64,000 nucleotides of DNA from positions 310,001-374,000 of the forward strand of contig NZ_FNFQ01000001.1 of NCBI RefSeq assembly GCF_900101175.1, written 5' to 3'. Source of the stretch: Stenotrophomonas pavanii (lineage in GTDB: Bacteria > Pseudomonadota > Gammaproteobacteria > Xanthomonadales > Xanthomonadaceae). Position numbers and translations under genes: made by a program. This document shows, in pieces, positions 48,734-56,462 of the stretch (positions are counted from its first letter, which is position 1; each line of letters starts with the position of its first letter). Below the pieces are notes generated by a model that had not been told where the DNA came from, searched no databases, and saw only the letters and a list, made by a program, of their open reading frames with translations.

Positions 48734-49567
48734 ATGAACATGAAACTGCATTGGCTTTCGCCACTCCCTCTCCTGGTCGCGTTGGCCTCGCCGGCCATGC
48801 TGGCGGCGGCGCCTCCAGCGCCTTCCACGGCCCCGCTGCCCAGCGATCCAACCGATGATCCGCTGATGATCAGCGCGGGCTTCCTGAACGGTCATCCCGA
48901 CCTGCGCTTCCGCATGCTGGGCATGGAAAAACAGCGCGCCAACGACCTGCCCGCTGCATTTGCGTTCTTCCAGCGCGCCGGCTTCTACGGGGACAAGGTC
49001 TCGCAGGCACGGGTCGCTGAAATGCTGTGGAACGGCACTGGCACGGCGGTCGACCGCCCGCTGGCCTACGTCTGGATGGACCTGGCTGCCGAGCGTGGCT
49101 ACAAGGGCTTCGTCGAACTGCGCGAACGCTACTGGGCCGCGCTGGATGAACACCAACGCAACCAGGCCATCGGCCAGGGCGAAGCGGTGTATGCACGGTT
49201 TGGAGACGCTGCCGCCGAGCCACGCCTCGCATTGGCAATGCGGCGTGAACAGAAGCGCATGACCGGCAGCCGCACCGGCTTTGCGGGCAACGTCAAGATT
49301 CTCGTGCCGGGCCCGAATGGCACGACTGAACAGATTGATGGCAGCAAGTTCTACGACACCCGTTACTGGGACCCGCAGCTGTACCGGCAATGGCAGGACA
49401 GCATCTGGTCGACACCGCGGGTGGGACGCGTGGAGATTGGCAACGTGGCCCCGGTTTCCACCGAAAACCAGGCGCGTAGCCGAATCCCCGATGTTGCTCC
49501 ACAGGTTGACGCCCCCGAGCCGGTGACCGGGGACGAACCGCCCCAGCCAACCCCTGGCCTGCGCTGA
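48734..49567 (+). CDS. Secreted Sel1-like repeat protein
   Basis: I do not recognise a named family. From the ATG at 48734 (an in-frame second ATG is at 48740) the 277 residues begin with a signal peptide (WLSPLPLLVALASPAMLAAA). The central part has Sel1/TPR-like helices: DLPAAFAFFQRAGFYGDKVS, then ARVAEMLWNGTGTAVDRPLA and YVWMDLAAERGYKGFVEL, followed by RERYWAALDE. The C-terminal half (NVKILVPGPNGTTEQIDGSK, and a proline-rich tail) has no recognised domain. It is probably periplasmic. The upstream open extension has no SD. Confidence 0.75.
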   Translation: MNMKLHWLSPLPLLVALASPAMLAAAPPAPSTAPLPSDPTDDPLMISAGFLNGHPDLRFRMLGMEKQRANDLPAAFAFFQRAGFYGDKVSQARVAEMLWNGTGTAVDRPLAYVWMDLAAERGYKGFVELRERYWAALDEHQRNQAIGQGEAVYARFGDAAAEPRLALAMRREQKRMTGSRTGFAGNVKILVPGPNGTTEQIDGSKFYDTRYWDPQLYRQWQDSIWSTPRVGRVEIGNVAPVSTENQARSRIPDVAPQVDAPEPVTGDEPPQPTPGLR

Positions 49568-49755
49568 GGGCGCACCGCGCCCCCCAACGGACCATGCCGA
49601 TCCTGCCTGCTGGCGACCGACCACCGCCAGGGCAGGCCGGCTTGCCATTGACCATGACCTTCGACACCCTTGCAGGTCTGGCCGGCGGCGTATCGTTCGG
49701 CCCACGGTCGCACCTGCGGCCACTCCCTGACTCACTCGGCCCGGAGGCCATTCAA

Positions 49756-51858
49756 GTGACCCGTACTCCCAAGATCGTGCTGCTGACCCTGGCCGTTTCG
49801 GCCGCGCTGGTCGGCTGCGGCAAGACTGAAGCCCCGGCCAAGGACGCCGCCGCCTCCGCCCCGGCCACGGCCGAAGCCACCACCTATAAGCTGGACGAGA
49901 GCAAGCTGCCGGCCTACAACGCCTTCCAGCCGAGCGACCTGGACACCACCAAGGACGCCTGCACCGCCTTCGGCGACTACGTCAACAGCAAGTGGCTGGC
50001 CGCCAATGAAATCCCGGGCGACCGCACCAGCTGGGGCGCGTTCACCATCCTCGACGAGCGCTCCGTGGCCGTGCAGCACCAGCTGGCCGAACAGGTCGCG
50101 CAGGTCAAGAACCCGAACCACATCGAGAAGATCGTCGGCGACCTGTGGGCCACCGGCATGGACGAAGCCAAGATCAACGCACAGGGCATCGAGCCGCTGA
50201 AGGCCGACCTGACCGCGATCGACGGCCTGCAGGACAAGGCGGCGATCGCCGACTACCTGCGCACCAGTGCCGCCAAGGGCGACAACCTCCTGTTCGGCTT
50301 CGGTGCCGAAGCCGACTTCAAGAATTCGGCCGTGAACATGGCCTACGCGAGCCAGGGCGGCCTCGGCCTGCCGGATACCACCTATTACACCGACGCCAAG
50401 AACGCCGACAAGCTGAAGGCCTACCAGGCGCACGTGGCCAAGGTGCTGGAACTGTCCGGCGTCGCCGCTGCCGATGCCGCCAAGCAGGCGGAAGAGGTCG
50501 TCAAGTTCGAGACCCGCCTGGCCAAGGCCTCCAAGTCGCGCGTCGAGCTGTCGCGCAATGTCGAGCTGTACTACAACCCGGTCACCCTGGCCGACGCCGA
50601 CAAGCTGACCCCGAACTTCAGCTGGACCGAATTCTTCAAGTCGCAGGGCGTGGCCGCACCGGAGAAGTTCTCGCTGGCCATGCCGGCCTTCCATGAGGAA
50701 GTGAGCAAGGCGCTGGGCGACACCGATCCGTCGGTGTGGCGCGCCTACCTGCGCTTCCACACCGTGGACAGCGCCTCGCCGTACCTGGCCGACGCGTTCG
50801 TGCAGGAGAACTACGAGTTCTACGGCAAGACCCTCAACGGCCAGAAGGAACAGAAGCCGCGCTGGAAGCGCGTGCTGGGCACCATCGAGAATGACGCCGG
50901 CGAAGCCTTCGGCCAGCTGTACGTGAAGGTGGCCTTCTCGCCGGAAGCCAAGGCGAAGATGGAAGAGCTGGTGAAGAACCTGGCTGCCTCGCTGAAGGAC
51001 CGCATCCAGGGTCTGAGCTGGATGAGCGAGGAAACCAAGGCCAAGGCCATCGCCAAGTGGGAAACCTTCACCCCGAAGATCGGTTACCCGGACAAGTGGC
51101 GTGACTGGTCGGGCCTGCAGACCCAGCGCGACAGCTTCCTGGGCAACGTGCGCGCGGCCAACGAGTTCAACTACAAGTTCAACCTGTCCAAGATCGGCAA
51201 GCCGGTGGACAAGACCGAGTGGGGCATGACCCCGCAGACCGTCAACGCCTACTACAACCCGCTGCAGAACGAGATCGTGTTCCCGGCCGCCATCCTGCAG
51301 CCGCCGTTCTTCGACCCCAAGGCCGACGACGCGCTGAACTACGGCGGCATCGGTGCGGTGATCGGCCATGAGATGACCCACGGTTACGACGACCAGGGTG
51401 CGCGCTTCGGGCCGACCGGCAACATGGAAGACTGGTGGACCCCGGCCGACAAGAAGAACTTCGAAGGCCTGACCGGCAAGCTGGTCAAGCAGTTCGACCA
51501 GTACAAGGTCGACGGCCAGGCGGTGAACGGCCACCTGACCCTGGGCGAGAACATCGCCGACCTGGGCGGCCTGGCCACCGCCTACGACGCCCTGCAGAAG
51601 GCCACCGCCGGCAAGGAAGATGCCAAGGTCGACGGCTTCACCCGCGACCAGCGCTTCTTCTTCAACTGGGCCACCGTGTGGCGCACCAAGTACACCCCGG
51701 AAAACGCCAAGGTCCGCCTGGCCACCGACCCGCACGCCCCGGCGCAGTTCCGCGCCATGGGTGCGCCGTCGAACCTGCCGACCTTCGCTGCCGCGTTCCA
51801 GTGCAAGGCCGGTTCGCCGATGGCCCGCACCGGCGAGCAGCAGGTGGTGATCTGGTAA
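49756..51858 (+). CDS. M13-family zinc metallopeptidase (neprilysin/PepO-like), lipoprotein
   Basis: This exported endopeptidase of 700 residues starts at GTG 49756, with GGAGG about 10 nt upstream. The signal ends in the lipobox ALVGCGK, so it is lipid-anchored. The N-terminal M13 domain begins YNAFQPSDLDTTKDACTAFG. The catalytic domain has the substrate-binding NAYYNP, the zinc motif IGHEMTHGYDDQG (His538, Glu539, His542) and the third zinc ligand in GENIADLGG (Glu598). The ending FQCKAGSPMARTGEQQVVIW is typical (CxxGxxM...W). It would cleave peptides shorter than about 40 residues in the periplasm. Family and catalytic competence are clear. Confidence 0.95.
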   Translation: MTRTPKIVLLTLAVSAALVGCGKTEAPAKDAAASAPATAEATTYKLDESKLPAYNAFQPSDLDTTKDACTAFGDYVNSKWLAANEIPGDRTSWGAFTILDERSVAVQHQLAEQVAQVKNPNHIEKIVGDLWATGMDEAKINAQGIEPLKADLTAIDGLQDKAAIADYLRTSAAKGDNLLFGFGAEADFKNSAVNMAYASQGGLGLPDTTYYTDAKNADKLKAYQAHVAKVLELSGVAAADAAKQAEEVVKFETRLAKASKSRVELSRNVELYYNPVTLADADKLTPNFSWTEFFKSQGVAAPEKFSLAMPAFHEEVSKALGDTDPSVWRAYLRFHTVDSASPYLADAFVQENYEFYGKTLNGQKEQKPRWKRVLGTIENDAGEAFGQLYVKVAFSPEAKAKMEELVKNLAASLKDRIQGLSWMSEETKAKAIAKWETFTPKIGYPDKWRDWSGLQTQRDSFLGNVRAANEFNYKFNLSKIGKPVDKTEWGMTPQTVNAYYNPLQNEIVFPAAILQPPFFDPKADDALNYGGIGAVIGHEMTHGYDDQGARFGPTGNMEDWWTPADKKNFEGLTGKLVKQFDQYKVDGQAVNGHLTLGENIADLGGLATAYDALQKATAGKEDAKVDGFTRDQRFFFNWATVWRTKYTPENAKVRLATDPHAPAQFRAMGAPSNLPTFAAAFQCKAGSPMARTGEQQVVIW

Positions 51859-51887
51859 GCCACGGCTGACGCTGCGGCAGACCTGCA

Positions 51888-51920
51888 AGGGCCCGGGACT
51901 TCCCGGGCCTTTGCTTTTTT
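51888..51920 (+). terminator. Rho-independent terminator of the M13 peptidase gene
   Basis: GGCCCGGGA/TCCCGGGCC-type stem (about 51890-51909) followed by TTTGCTTTTTT, 30 bp after the stop. Confidence 0.9.
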
Positions 51921-52113
51921 GCGATGCCCGCCGTCCACGCAAGGCGTGGCACCCCTGCCGACCACGCCGTGACGCGTGCATGTCGCGCGCCTCCCCGCGC
52001 CCGGTGGCAGCGCCGCGCGATGCCCGGCAGACGGCGCGTGATGTGTGCATGCCGCGCCCATGCCCGGCTTGCTATAGTGCGCGCGCCCTCAATCCATCAC
52101 GGATTCGTTCCAC
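51921..52113 (+). promoter_or_regulatory. Upstream region of the second M13 gene; candidate -10 TATAGT
   Basis: TATAGT (52073-52078) is a good -10, 36 bp before the ATG, with a weak -35 (TGCCGC, 52050-52055). CCACGC-AA-GGCGTGG near 51938-51952 is a small hairpin with a stem like the ATCCACGC repeat family. Two imperfect direct copies of GTGACGCGTGCATGTCGCG occur at about 51969 and 52038. No operator can be assigned. Confidence 0.4.
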
Positions 52114-54123
52114 ATGCCCAATTTCCGTCCGCTTGCCATCGCCCTGGGCATCAGCCTGGCGACCCTGGTCCCGACCCACGATGCGTTTGCTGCCGCCAAG
52201 AAGAAGGCCGCTCGCGCCCCGGCCGTCAGCGCCCAGTGCAGCGACTTCTACGACGCCACCAATGCAGGCTGGCTGAAGGCCAACCCGGTGCCGCAGACCG
52301 GCGCCACCACCGCGCTCGGCCAGCTGGTCGAGCGCAGCCGCCAGCAGCAGCGTGAACTGCTCGACGCCGCGATGAAGTCGCCGCAGGGCAACGTGCAGAA
52401 GCTGCTGGGCGACTTCTGGGCCAGCGGCCTGGACGAGGCAGCGGTGGAAGCAGACGGCTCCAACCCGATCGCGCCGCTGCTGACCCGCATCAACGCCATC
52501 AAGAAGGCCAAGGATGTGCCGGCGTCGATCGCCGCGCTGCACCAGGTCGGCATCCCGGTGGCCTTCAACTTCGGCCCGGACGTCGATCTGAAGGCACTCG
52601 ATCGTCACATCGGCTACTTCATGCAGGGTGGCATGGGCCTGCCGGATCCGGCGTTCTATACCCGCACCGACGCCGACACCGTGGCTCTGATGGGCCGCTA
52701 CCGGACCTACGTGAAGCAGATCCTGGCACTGACCGGCACGCCGGCGGCCAAGCTCGATGCCGAGTCGCAGTCGGTGATCGCACTGGAGACCGAGCTGGCG
52801 CGCAACGCGCAGTCGCTGGCCGGGATCAACAACCCGTTCAACAACTACGCGCCGATCTCCACCAAGGAGCTCAACAGCCGCTACCGCAACCTGCAGCTGG
52901 ACGCGTTCCTGAAGGCCCAGGGCGTGGACGACGACCTGGTTTCGCTGGCCGACCCGGGCCTGTTCAAGCAGCTCGATGGCATGGTCACCAAGCTCAAGCC
53001 GGACCAGTGGAAGGCCTACCTGCGCTGGCGCGTGGGCGACTCGATGGCGCCCTACCTGTCCAAGGCCTACCGCGACGCGGAGTTTGAGTTCCGTGGCCGC
53101 GTGCTGCGTGGCGAAACGCTGCCGCCGCAGCGTTGGGAAGATGTGCTGGAGGCGATCAACGTGGCCGCCGGTCCGATGCTCGGCCGCGAATACGCGGCCC
53201 GTTACCTGTCGGCCGAAGACCGTCGCCAGGCCGCATGGATCGTCGACAAGGTGCGCGAAGTGCAGATCGAGGCGGTCAAGAACAGCAGCTGGATGAGTGC
53301 CGAAGCCAAGACCGAAGCGCAGTCCAAGCTGGCCGCGCTGAAGATCGAGATCGGCACCCCGCTGCGTGATCTCGACTACAGCGTGCAGCCGATGGGCCGC
53401 GGTTCGTTCGGCGGCAACATGCTGATCGCGTCGACCTGGCGCCACCGCGAGGAAATGAAGCGCATCGGCAAGGGCAACGCCGACCGCCGCTGGGACGTGC
53501 TGCCGCAGCAGCCGTCGCTGGCCTACGATCTGGCGCAGAACCGCCTGATCGTCACCGCTGCGATCCTGCAGGGCCCGGTGTTCAACGCCAAGGCCGATGC
53601 CGCCGACAAGTTCGGCAGTTTCGGTGGCCTGGTCGGCCATGAGCTGACCCGTGCGATCGATGCCAAGGGCGCACTGGTCGATGCCAAGGGCGAACTGCGC
53701 AGCTGGTGGACGCCGGCCGACAAGACCGCCTGGACCCTGCTCGGCAACCGCGTCGCCGCGCAGTACAGCGCCTACGATTTCCCGGGCGTGAAGGGTGCCA
53801 AGGTCAACGGCACGCTCACCCAGGAAGAGAACCTGGCCGACATCGCCGGCCTGGAACTGGCCTGGGCCGCATACACCGCGCAGGAGCCGAAGGCCAAGCC
53901 GGCACAGCAGCAGGGCTTCTTCCGCGCCTGGTCGGCGTTGTGGGCGCAGCAGCTGTCGCCGAACGAGGCCGCGCGCCGCTTGACCGCCGACATCCGCGCG
54001 CCGGGCCTGTGGCGCAGCAATGGCACGCTGGCCAATCTGCCGGCGTTCGGCGCCACCTTCAGCTGCAAGGCCGGCCAGCCGATGCAGCGCAGCGAAGCCG
54101 AGCAGATCAAGGTCTGGCGCTGA
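52114..54123 (+). CDS. M13-family peptidase homologue with degenerate zinc motif (probable pseudoenzyme)
   Basis: This exported 669-residue M13 homologue begins with a signal peptide (LAIALGISLATLVPTHDAFA). Overall it aligns well with the preceding peptidase (CSDFYDATNAGWLKANPVP, GMGLPDPAFYT, TFSCKAGQPMQRSEAEQIKV and terminal W). But the zinc motif reads VGHELTRAIDAKG: the HExxH second histidine is arginine (Arg513, codon CGT at 53650-53652). The NAxY substrate motif is replaced (SLAYDLAQNRLIV), while the third ligand glutamate in QEENLADIAG (Glu572) remains. The reading frame is intact and has its own promoter and terminator, so it is expressed but likely catalytically dead; a chaperone or binding role is possible. 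Confidence 0.9.
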   Translation: MPNFRPLAIALGISLATLVPTHDAFAAAKKKAARAPAVSAQCSDFYDATNAGWLKANPVPQTGATTALGQLVERSRQQQRELLDAAMKSPQGNVQKLLGDFWASGLDEAAVEADGSNPIAPLLTRINAIKKAKDVPASIAALHQVGIPVAFNFGPDVDLKALDRHIGYFMQGGMGLPDPAFYTRTDADTVALMGRYRTYVKQILALTGTPAAKLDAESQSVIALETELARNAQSLAGINNPFNNYAPISTKELNSRYRNLQLDAFLKAQGVDDDLVSLADPGLFKQLDGMVTKLKPDQWKAYLRWRVGDSMAPYLSKAYRDAEFEFRGRVLRGETLPPQRWEDVLEAINVAAGPMLGREYAARYLSAEDRRQAAWIVDKVREVQIEAVKNSSWMSAEAKTEAQSKLAALKIEIGTPLRDLDYSVQPMGRGSFGGNMLIASTWRHREEMKRIGKGNADRRWDVLPQQPSLAYDLAQNRLIVTAAILQGPVFNAKADAADKFGSFGGLVGHELTRAIDAKGALVDAKGELRSWWTPADKTAWTLLGNRVAAQYSAYDFPGVKGAKVNGTLTQEENLADIAGLELAWAAYTAQEPKAKPAQQQGFFRAWSALWAQQLSPNEAARRLTADIRAPGLWRSNGTLANLPAFGATFSCKAGQPMQRSEAEQIKVWR

Positions 54124-54147
54124 GCCTTCAGCGGCCGTGGTAACGCA

Positions 54148-54175
54148 AAGGGCGCCTTCGGGCGCCCTTTTTTTT
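54148..54175 (+). terminator. Rho-independent terminator of the second M13 gene
   Basis: AAGGGCGCC-TTC-GGGCGCCCTT stem (54148-54169) followed by a run of T, about 25 bp after the stop. Confidence 0.93.
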
Positions 54176-54248
54176 GCGGGTGCAGCACGATCCCGGGTTA
54201 ACACCGGGCATGCTATCGCTGCGGCTTCGTCCATCGCGGAGCCCCGAC

Positions 54249-54743
54249 ATGGCACACAAGAACACGATCTGCCTCTGGTACGACAACGACGCGCTCGAGG
54301 CCGCCACCTTCTATGCCGGCATCCTGCCCGACAGCGCGGTGACGGCCGTGCATCATGCCCCGGGCGACTACCCGGACGGCGAGGAAGGCGACGTGCTGAC
54401 CGTTGAATTCACGGTCTGCGGCATCCCCTGCGTCGGGCTCAACGGCGGACCTGCGTTCAAGCACAGCGAAGCGTTCTCGTTCCAGATCCAGACCGACGAC
54501 CAGGCCGAGACCGACCGCCTCTGGGATGCGATCGTCGGCAATGGCGGACAGGAGAGCCAATGCGGATGGTGCAAGGACCGCTGGGGCATCTCGTGGCAGA
54601 TCAGCCCACGCGTCCTGATCGAAGCGGTGACCAGCCAGGACAAGGCGCTGGCCAAGCGCGCCTTCAACGCGATGATGCCGATGAAGAAGATCGACATCGC
54701 CACCCTCCAGGCCGCCATCCAAAAAGGGGACGGAGGGGATTAA
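54249..54743 (+). CDS. PhnB-like VOC-family protein
   Basis: This 164-residue protein is of the glyoxalase fold, PhnB/3-demethylubiquinone-methyltransferase-like type. Characteristic parts are MAHKNTICLWYDNDALEAAT, FYAGILPDSAVTAVHHAP, LNGGPAFKHSEAFSFQIQTD, and CGWCKDRWGISWQISPRVL. The ATG at 54249 has GGAGCC about 9 nt upstream. Its last five codons and TAA stop (QKGDGGD, 54721-54743) fall inside a 27-bp inverted-repeat arm, so the native C-terminus may have been changed by repeat insertion. The substrate is unknown. Confidence 0.88.
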   Translation: MAHKNTICLWYDNDALEAATFYAGILPDSAVTAVHHAPGDYPDGEEGDVLTVEFTVCGIPCVGLNGGPAFKHSEAFSFQIQTDDQAETDRLWDAIVGNGGQESQCGWCKDRWGISWQISPRVLIEAVTSQDKALAKRAFNAMMPMKKIDIATLQAAIQKGDGGD

Positions 54744-54808
54744 GTCGTTTCTCCCCACCGCTGCTGACCCCGTGCGAATTGCGACTTAATCCCCTCCGTC
54801 CCCTTTTT
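54721..54808. repeat. Perfect 27-bp inverted repeat with 34-bp spacer
   Basis: Left arm 54721-54747 (begins AAAAAGGGGACGGAGGGG, ends TTAAGTCG) and right arm 54782-54808 (begins CGACTTAATCC, ends in five T) are exact reverse complements. The left arm encodes the end of the PhnB-like gene, including its TAA; the right arm ends 10 bp before the next gene's ATG. It can act as a terminator hairpin. It resembles a dispersed palindrome seen in xanthomonad genomes (from memory), distinct from the GTAG REPs. Confidence 0.85.
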
Positions 54809-54818
54809 CGAGGTGCTG

Positions 54819-56402
54819 ATGTCCTGGGATGCGATCATCATCGGCGGTGGCCACAATGGCCTGGTCTGCGCGGCCTACCTGGCACGCGCCGGAAAGAAGG
54901 TGCGGGTGCTGGAGCGTCGCGGCGTTCTCGGCGGTGCTGCGGTCACCGAGGAGTTTCATCCAGGCTTCCGCAACTCGGTGGCGTCATACACCGTGTCGCT
55001 GCTGCAACCGAAAGTGATCGACGACCTGCAGTTGCATGCGCATGGGCTGCGCATCATCAATCGCCCGGCCAACAACTTCCTGCCGTTGCCCGACGACCGC
55101 TACCTGCTGTCGGCACCGGGCCGCACCCAGGCCGAAGTCGCCAGATTTTCCGAGCGGGATGCGCAGCGCCTGCCCGCCTACGAAGCGCGCCTGGAGATGT
55201 TCGCCGACGTGCTCCGCGCATGGGCCCTGCGTGCACCGCCGGATCTGGGCGTGGCCGGCGGTTGGCGTGCCCTGCCCGCACTGTGGCAGATGGGCCGCCT
55301 CGGCCGCGAGCTGGCGGTGCTGGATCCATCGCTGCGGCAGGAACTGCTGGACCTGTTCACGCTGTCGGCGGCCGAGTACCTGGACCGCTGGTTCGAGAGC
55401 GAGCCGATCAAGGCCCTGTTCGGCTTCGATGGCATTGTCGGCAACTATGCAAGCCCGTATACACCGGGCAGCGCCTATGTCCTGCTGCACCATGTGTTCG
55501 GCCAGTGCAATGGCCTGAAGGGTGCGTGGGGCCATGCGATCGGCGGCATGGGCGCAATCAGCCAGGCCATCGCCGCCGCTGCACGCGCGGCTGGCGCGGA
55601 ACTGCAGGTGGACGCCGGCGTGCGAGGCGTACTGGTTGAACACGGCAGTGCTGTGGGAGTGGAACTGGCCAACGGTGAAATCCTGCGTGCACGCGCGGTG
55701 ATCGCCAACGTCAATCCGAAGCTGTTGTACGAGCAGATGCTGGCCCCGGCACAGGTACCGGACGCGACCCGCGAACGCATGGCGAACTGGCGCTGCGGTT
55801 CCGGCACGTTCCGGATGAACGTGGCGCTGTCGCGGCTGCCGGACTTCCGCGCCCTGCCCGGCCCCGGCGATCACCTCAGCGCCGGCATCATCATGGCACC
55901 CAGCCTGGACTACATGGACCGCGCCTGGCTGGATGCGCGCCGCGACGGCTGGTCGCGCGAACCGATCGTGGAGATGCTGATTCCCAGCACGCTGGACGCT
56001 TCGCTGGCGCCGCCCGGCCGGCATGTGGCCAGTTTGTTCTGCCAGCACGTGGCACCGGTGCTGCCCGATGGACGTCACTGGGATGATCACCGCGACACCG
56101 TAGCCGATCTGATGATCGCGACCGTCGACCGGTATGCACCGGGCTTCGCCGACAGCGTGCTTGGCCGACAGGTGCTGTCGCCGCTGGACCTGGAACGCAC
56201 CTTCGGCCTGGTCGGCGGTGACATCTTCCACGGCGCACTGAGCGCCAACCAGCTGTTCTCGGCACGGCCGATGGTCGGCCAGGCCGGCTATCGCGGCGCC
56301 CTGCCCGGGCTGTACCTGTGCGGTTCGGGCACACACCCCGGCGATGGCGTCACCGGTGCGCCGGGACACAACGCGGCGCAGGTGGTGCTGCAGGATCTGT
56401 AG
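54819..56402 (+). CDS. Phytoene-dehydrogenase-like FAD oxidoreductase (PYROXD2-like)
   Basis: This 527-residue flavoprotein has an N-terminal FAD motif DAIIIGGGHNGLVCAAYLAR and VLERRGVLGGAAVTEEFHPG. The C-terminal substrate/FAD motif is LYLCGSGTHPGDGVTGAPGH, typical of the phytoene desaturase/PYROXD2 group. Its substrate is unknown; no carotenoid genes lie nearby. The ATG at 54819 has GAGGTG 5-9 nt upstream; the GTG two codons earlier is less likely. The start lies 10 bp from the 27-bp inverted repeat. Its stop TAG (56400-56402) is the GTAG head of a REP. Confidence 0.88.
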   Translation: MSWDAIIIGGGHNGLVCAAYLARAGKKVRVLERRGVLGGAAVTEEFHPGFRNSVASYTVSLLQPKVIDDLQLHAHGLRIINRPANNFLPLPDDRYLLSAPGRTQAEVARFSERDAQRLPAYEARLEMFADVLRAWALRAPPDLGVAGGWRALPALWQMGRLGRELAVLDPSLRQELLDLFTLSAAEYLDRWFESEPIKALFGFDGIVGNYASPYTPGSAYVLLHHVFGQCNGLKGAWGHAIGGMGAISQAIAAAARAAGAELQVDAGVRGVLVEHGSAVGVELANGEILRARAVIANVNPKLLYEQMLAPAQVPDATRERMANWRCGSGTFRMNVALSRLPDFRALPGPGDHLSAGIIMAPSLDYMDRAWLDARRDGWSREPIVEMLIPSTLDASLAPPGRHVASLFCQHVAPVLPDGRHWDDHRDTVADLMIATVDRYAPGFADSVLGRQVLSPLDLERTFGLVGGDIFHGALSANQLFSARPMVGQAGYRGALPGLYLCGSGTHPGDGVTGAPGHNAAQVVLQDL

Positions 56403-56431
56403 AGGCGTGCCGACCAACGGTCGGCACCTAC
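56399..56431 (+). repeat. REP element with GTAG head and CTAC tail
   Basis: GTAGAGGCG followed by TGCCGACC-AAC-GGTCGGCA and CCTAC. The 8-bp stem is perfect, and GTAG heads occur at both ends. The left GTAG supplies the TAG stop of the FAD oxidoreductase gene. It lies in the convergent gap with rhomboid. Confidence 0.8.
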
Positions 56432-56433
56432 AA

Positions 56434-56462
56434 CGTCAAATGATCCTTCCGATCATTTGACG
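56434..56462. terminator. 12-bp perfect hairpin CGTCAAATGATC...GATCATTTGACG
   Basis: A perfect 12-bp stem with 5-nt loop CTTCC between two convergent genes. Its right arm encodes the last codons and TGA of the rhomboid gene. There is no T-run; it may work as a convergent barrier or stability element. Confidence 0.6.

Noticed and set aside
49732-52050. 772-codon minus-strand open frame over the M13 gene
   Set aside because: No family motif, overlaps the M13 peptidase with its intact HEMTH; a GC-driven shadow.
54813-54818. GTG start two codons upstream of the FAD oxidoreductase
   Set aside because: The GTG is part of the GAGGTG ribosome-binding sequence for the ATG at 54819.
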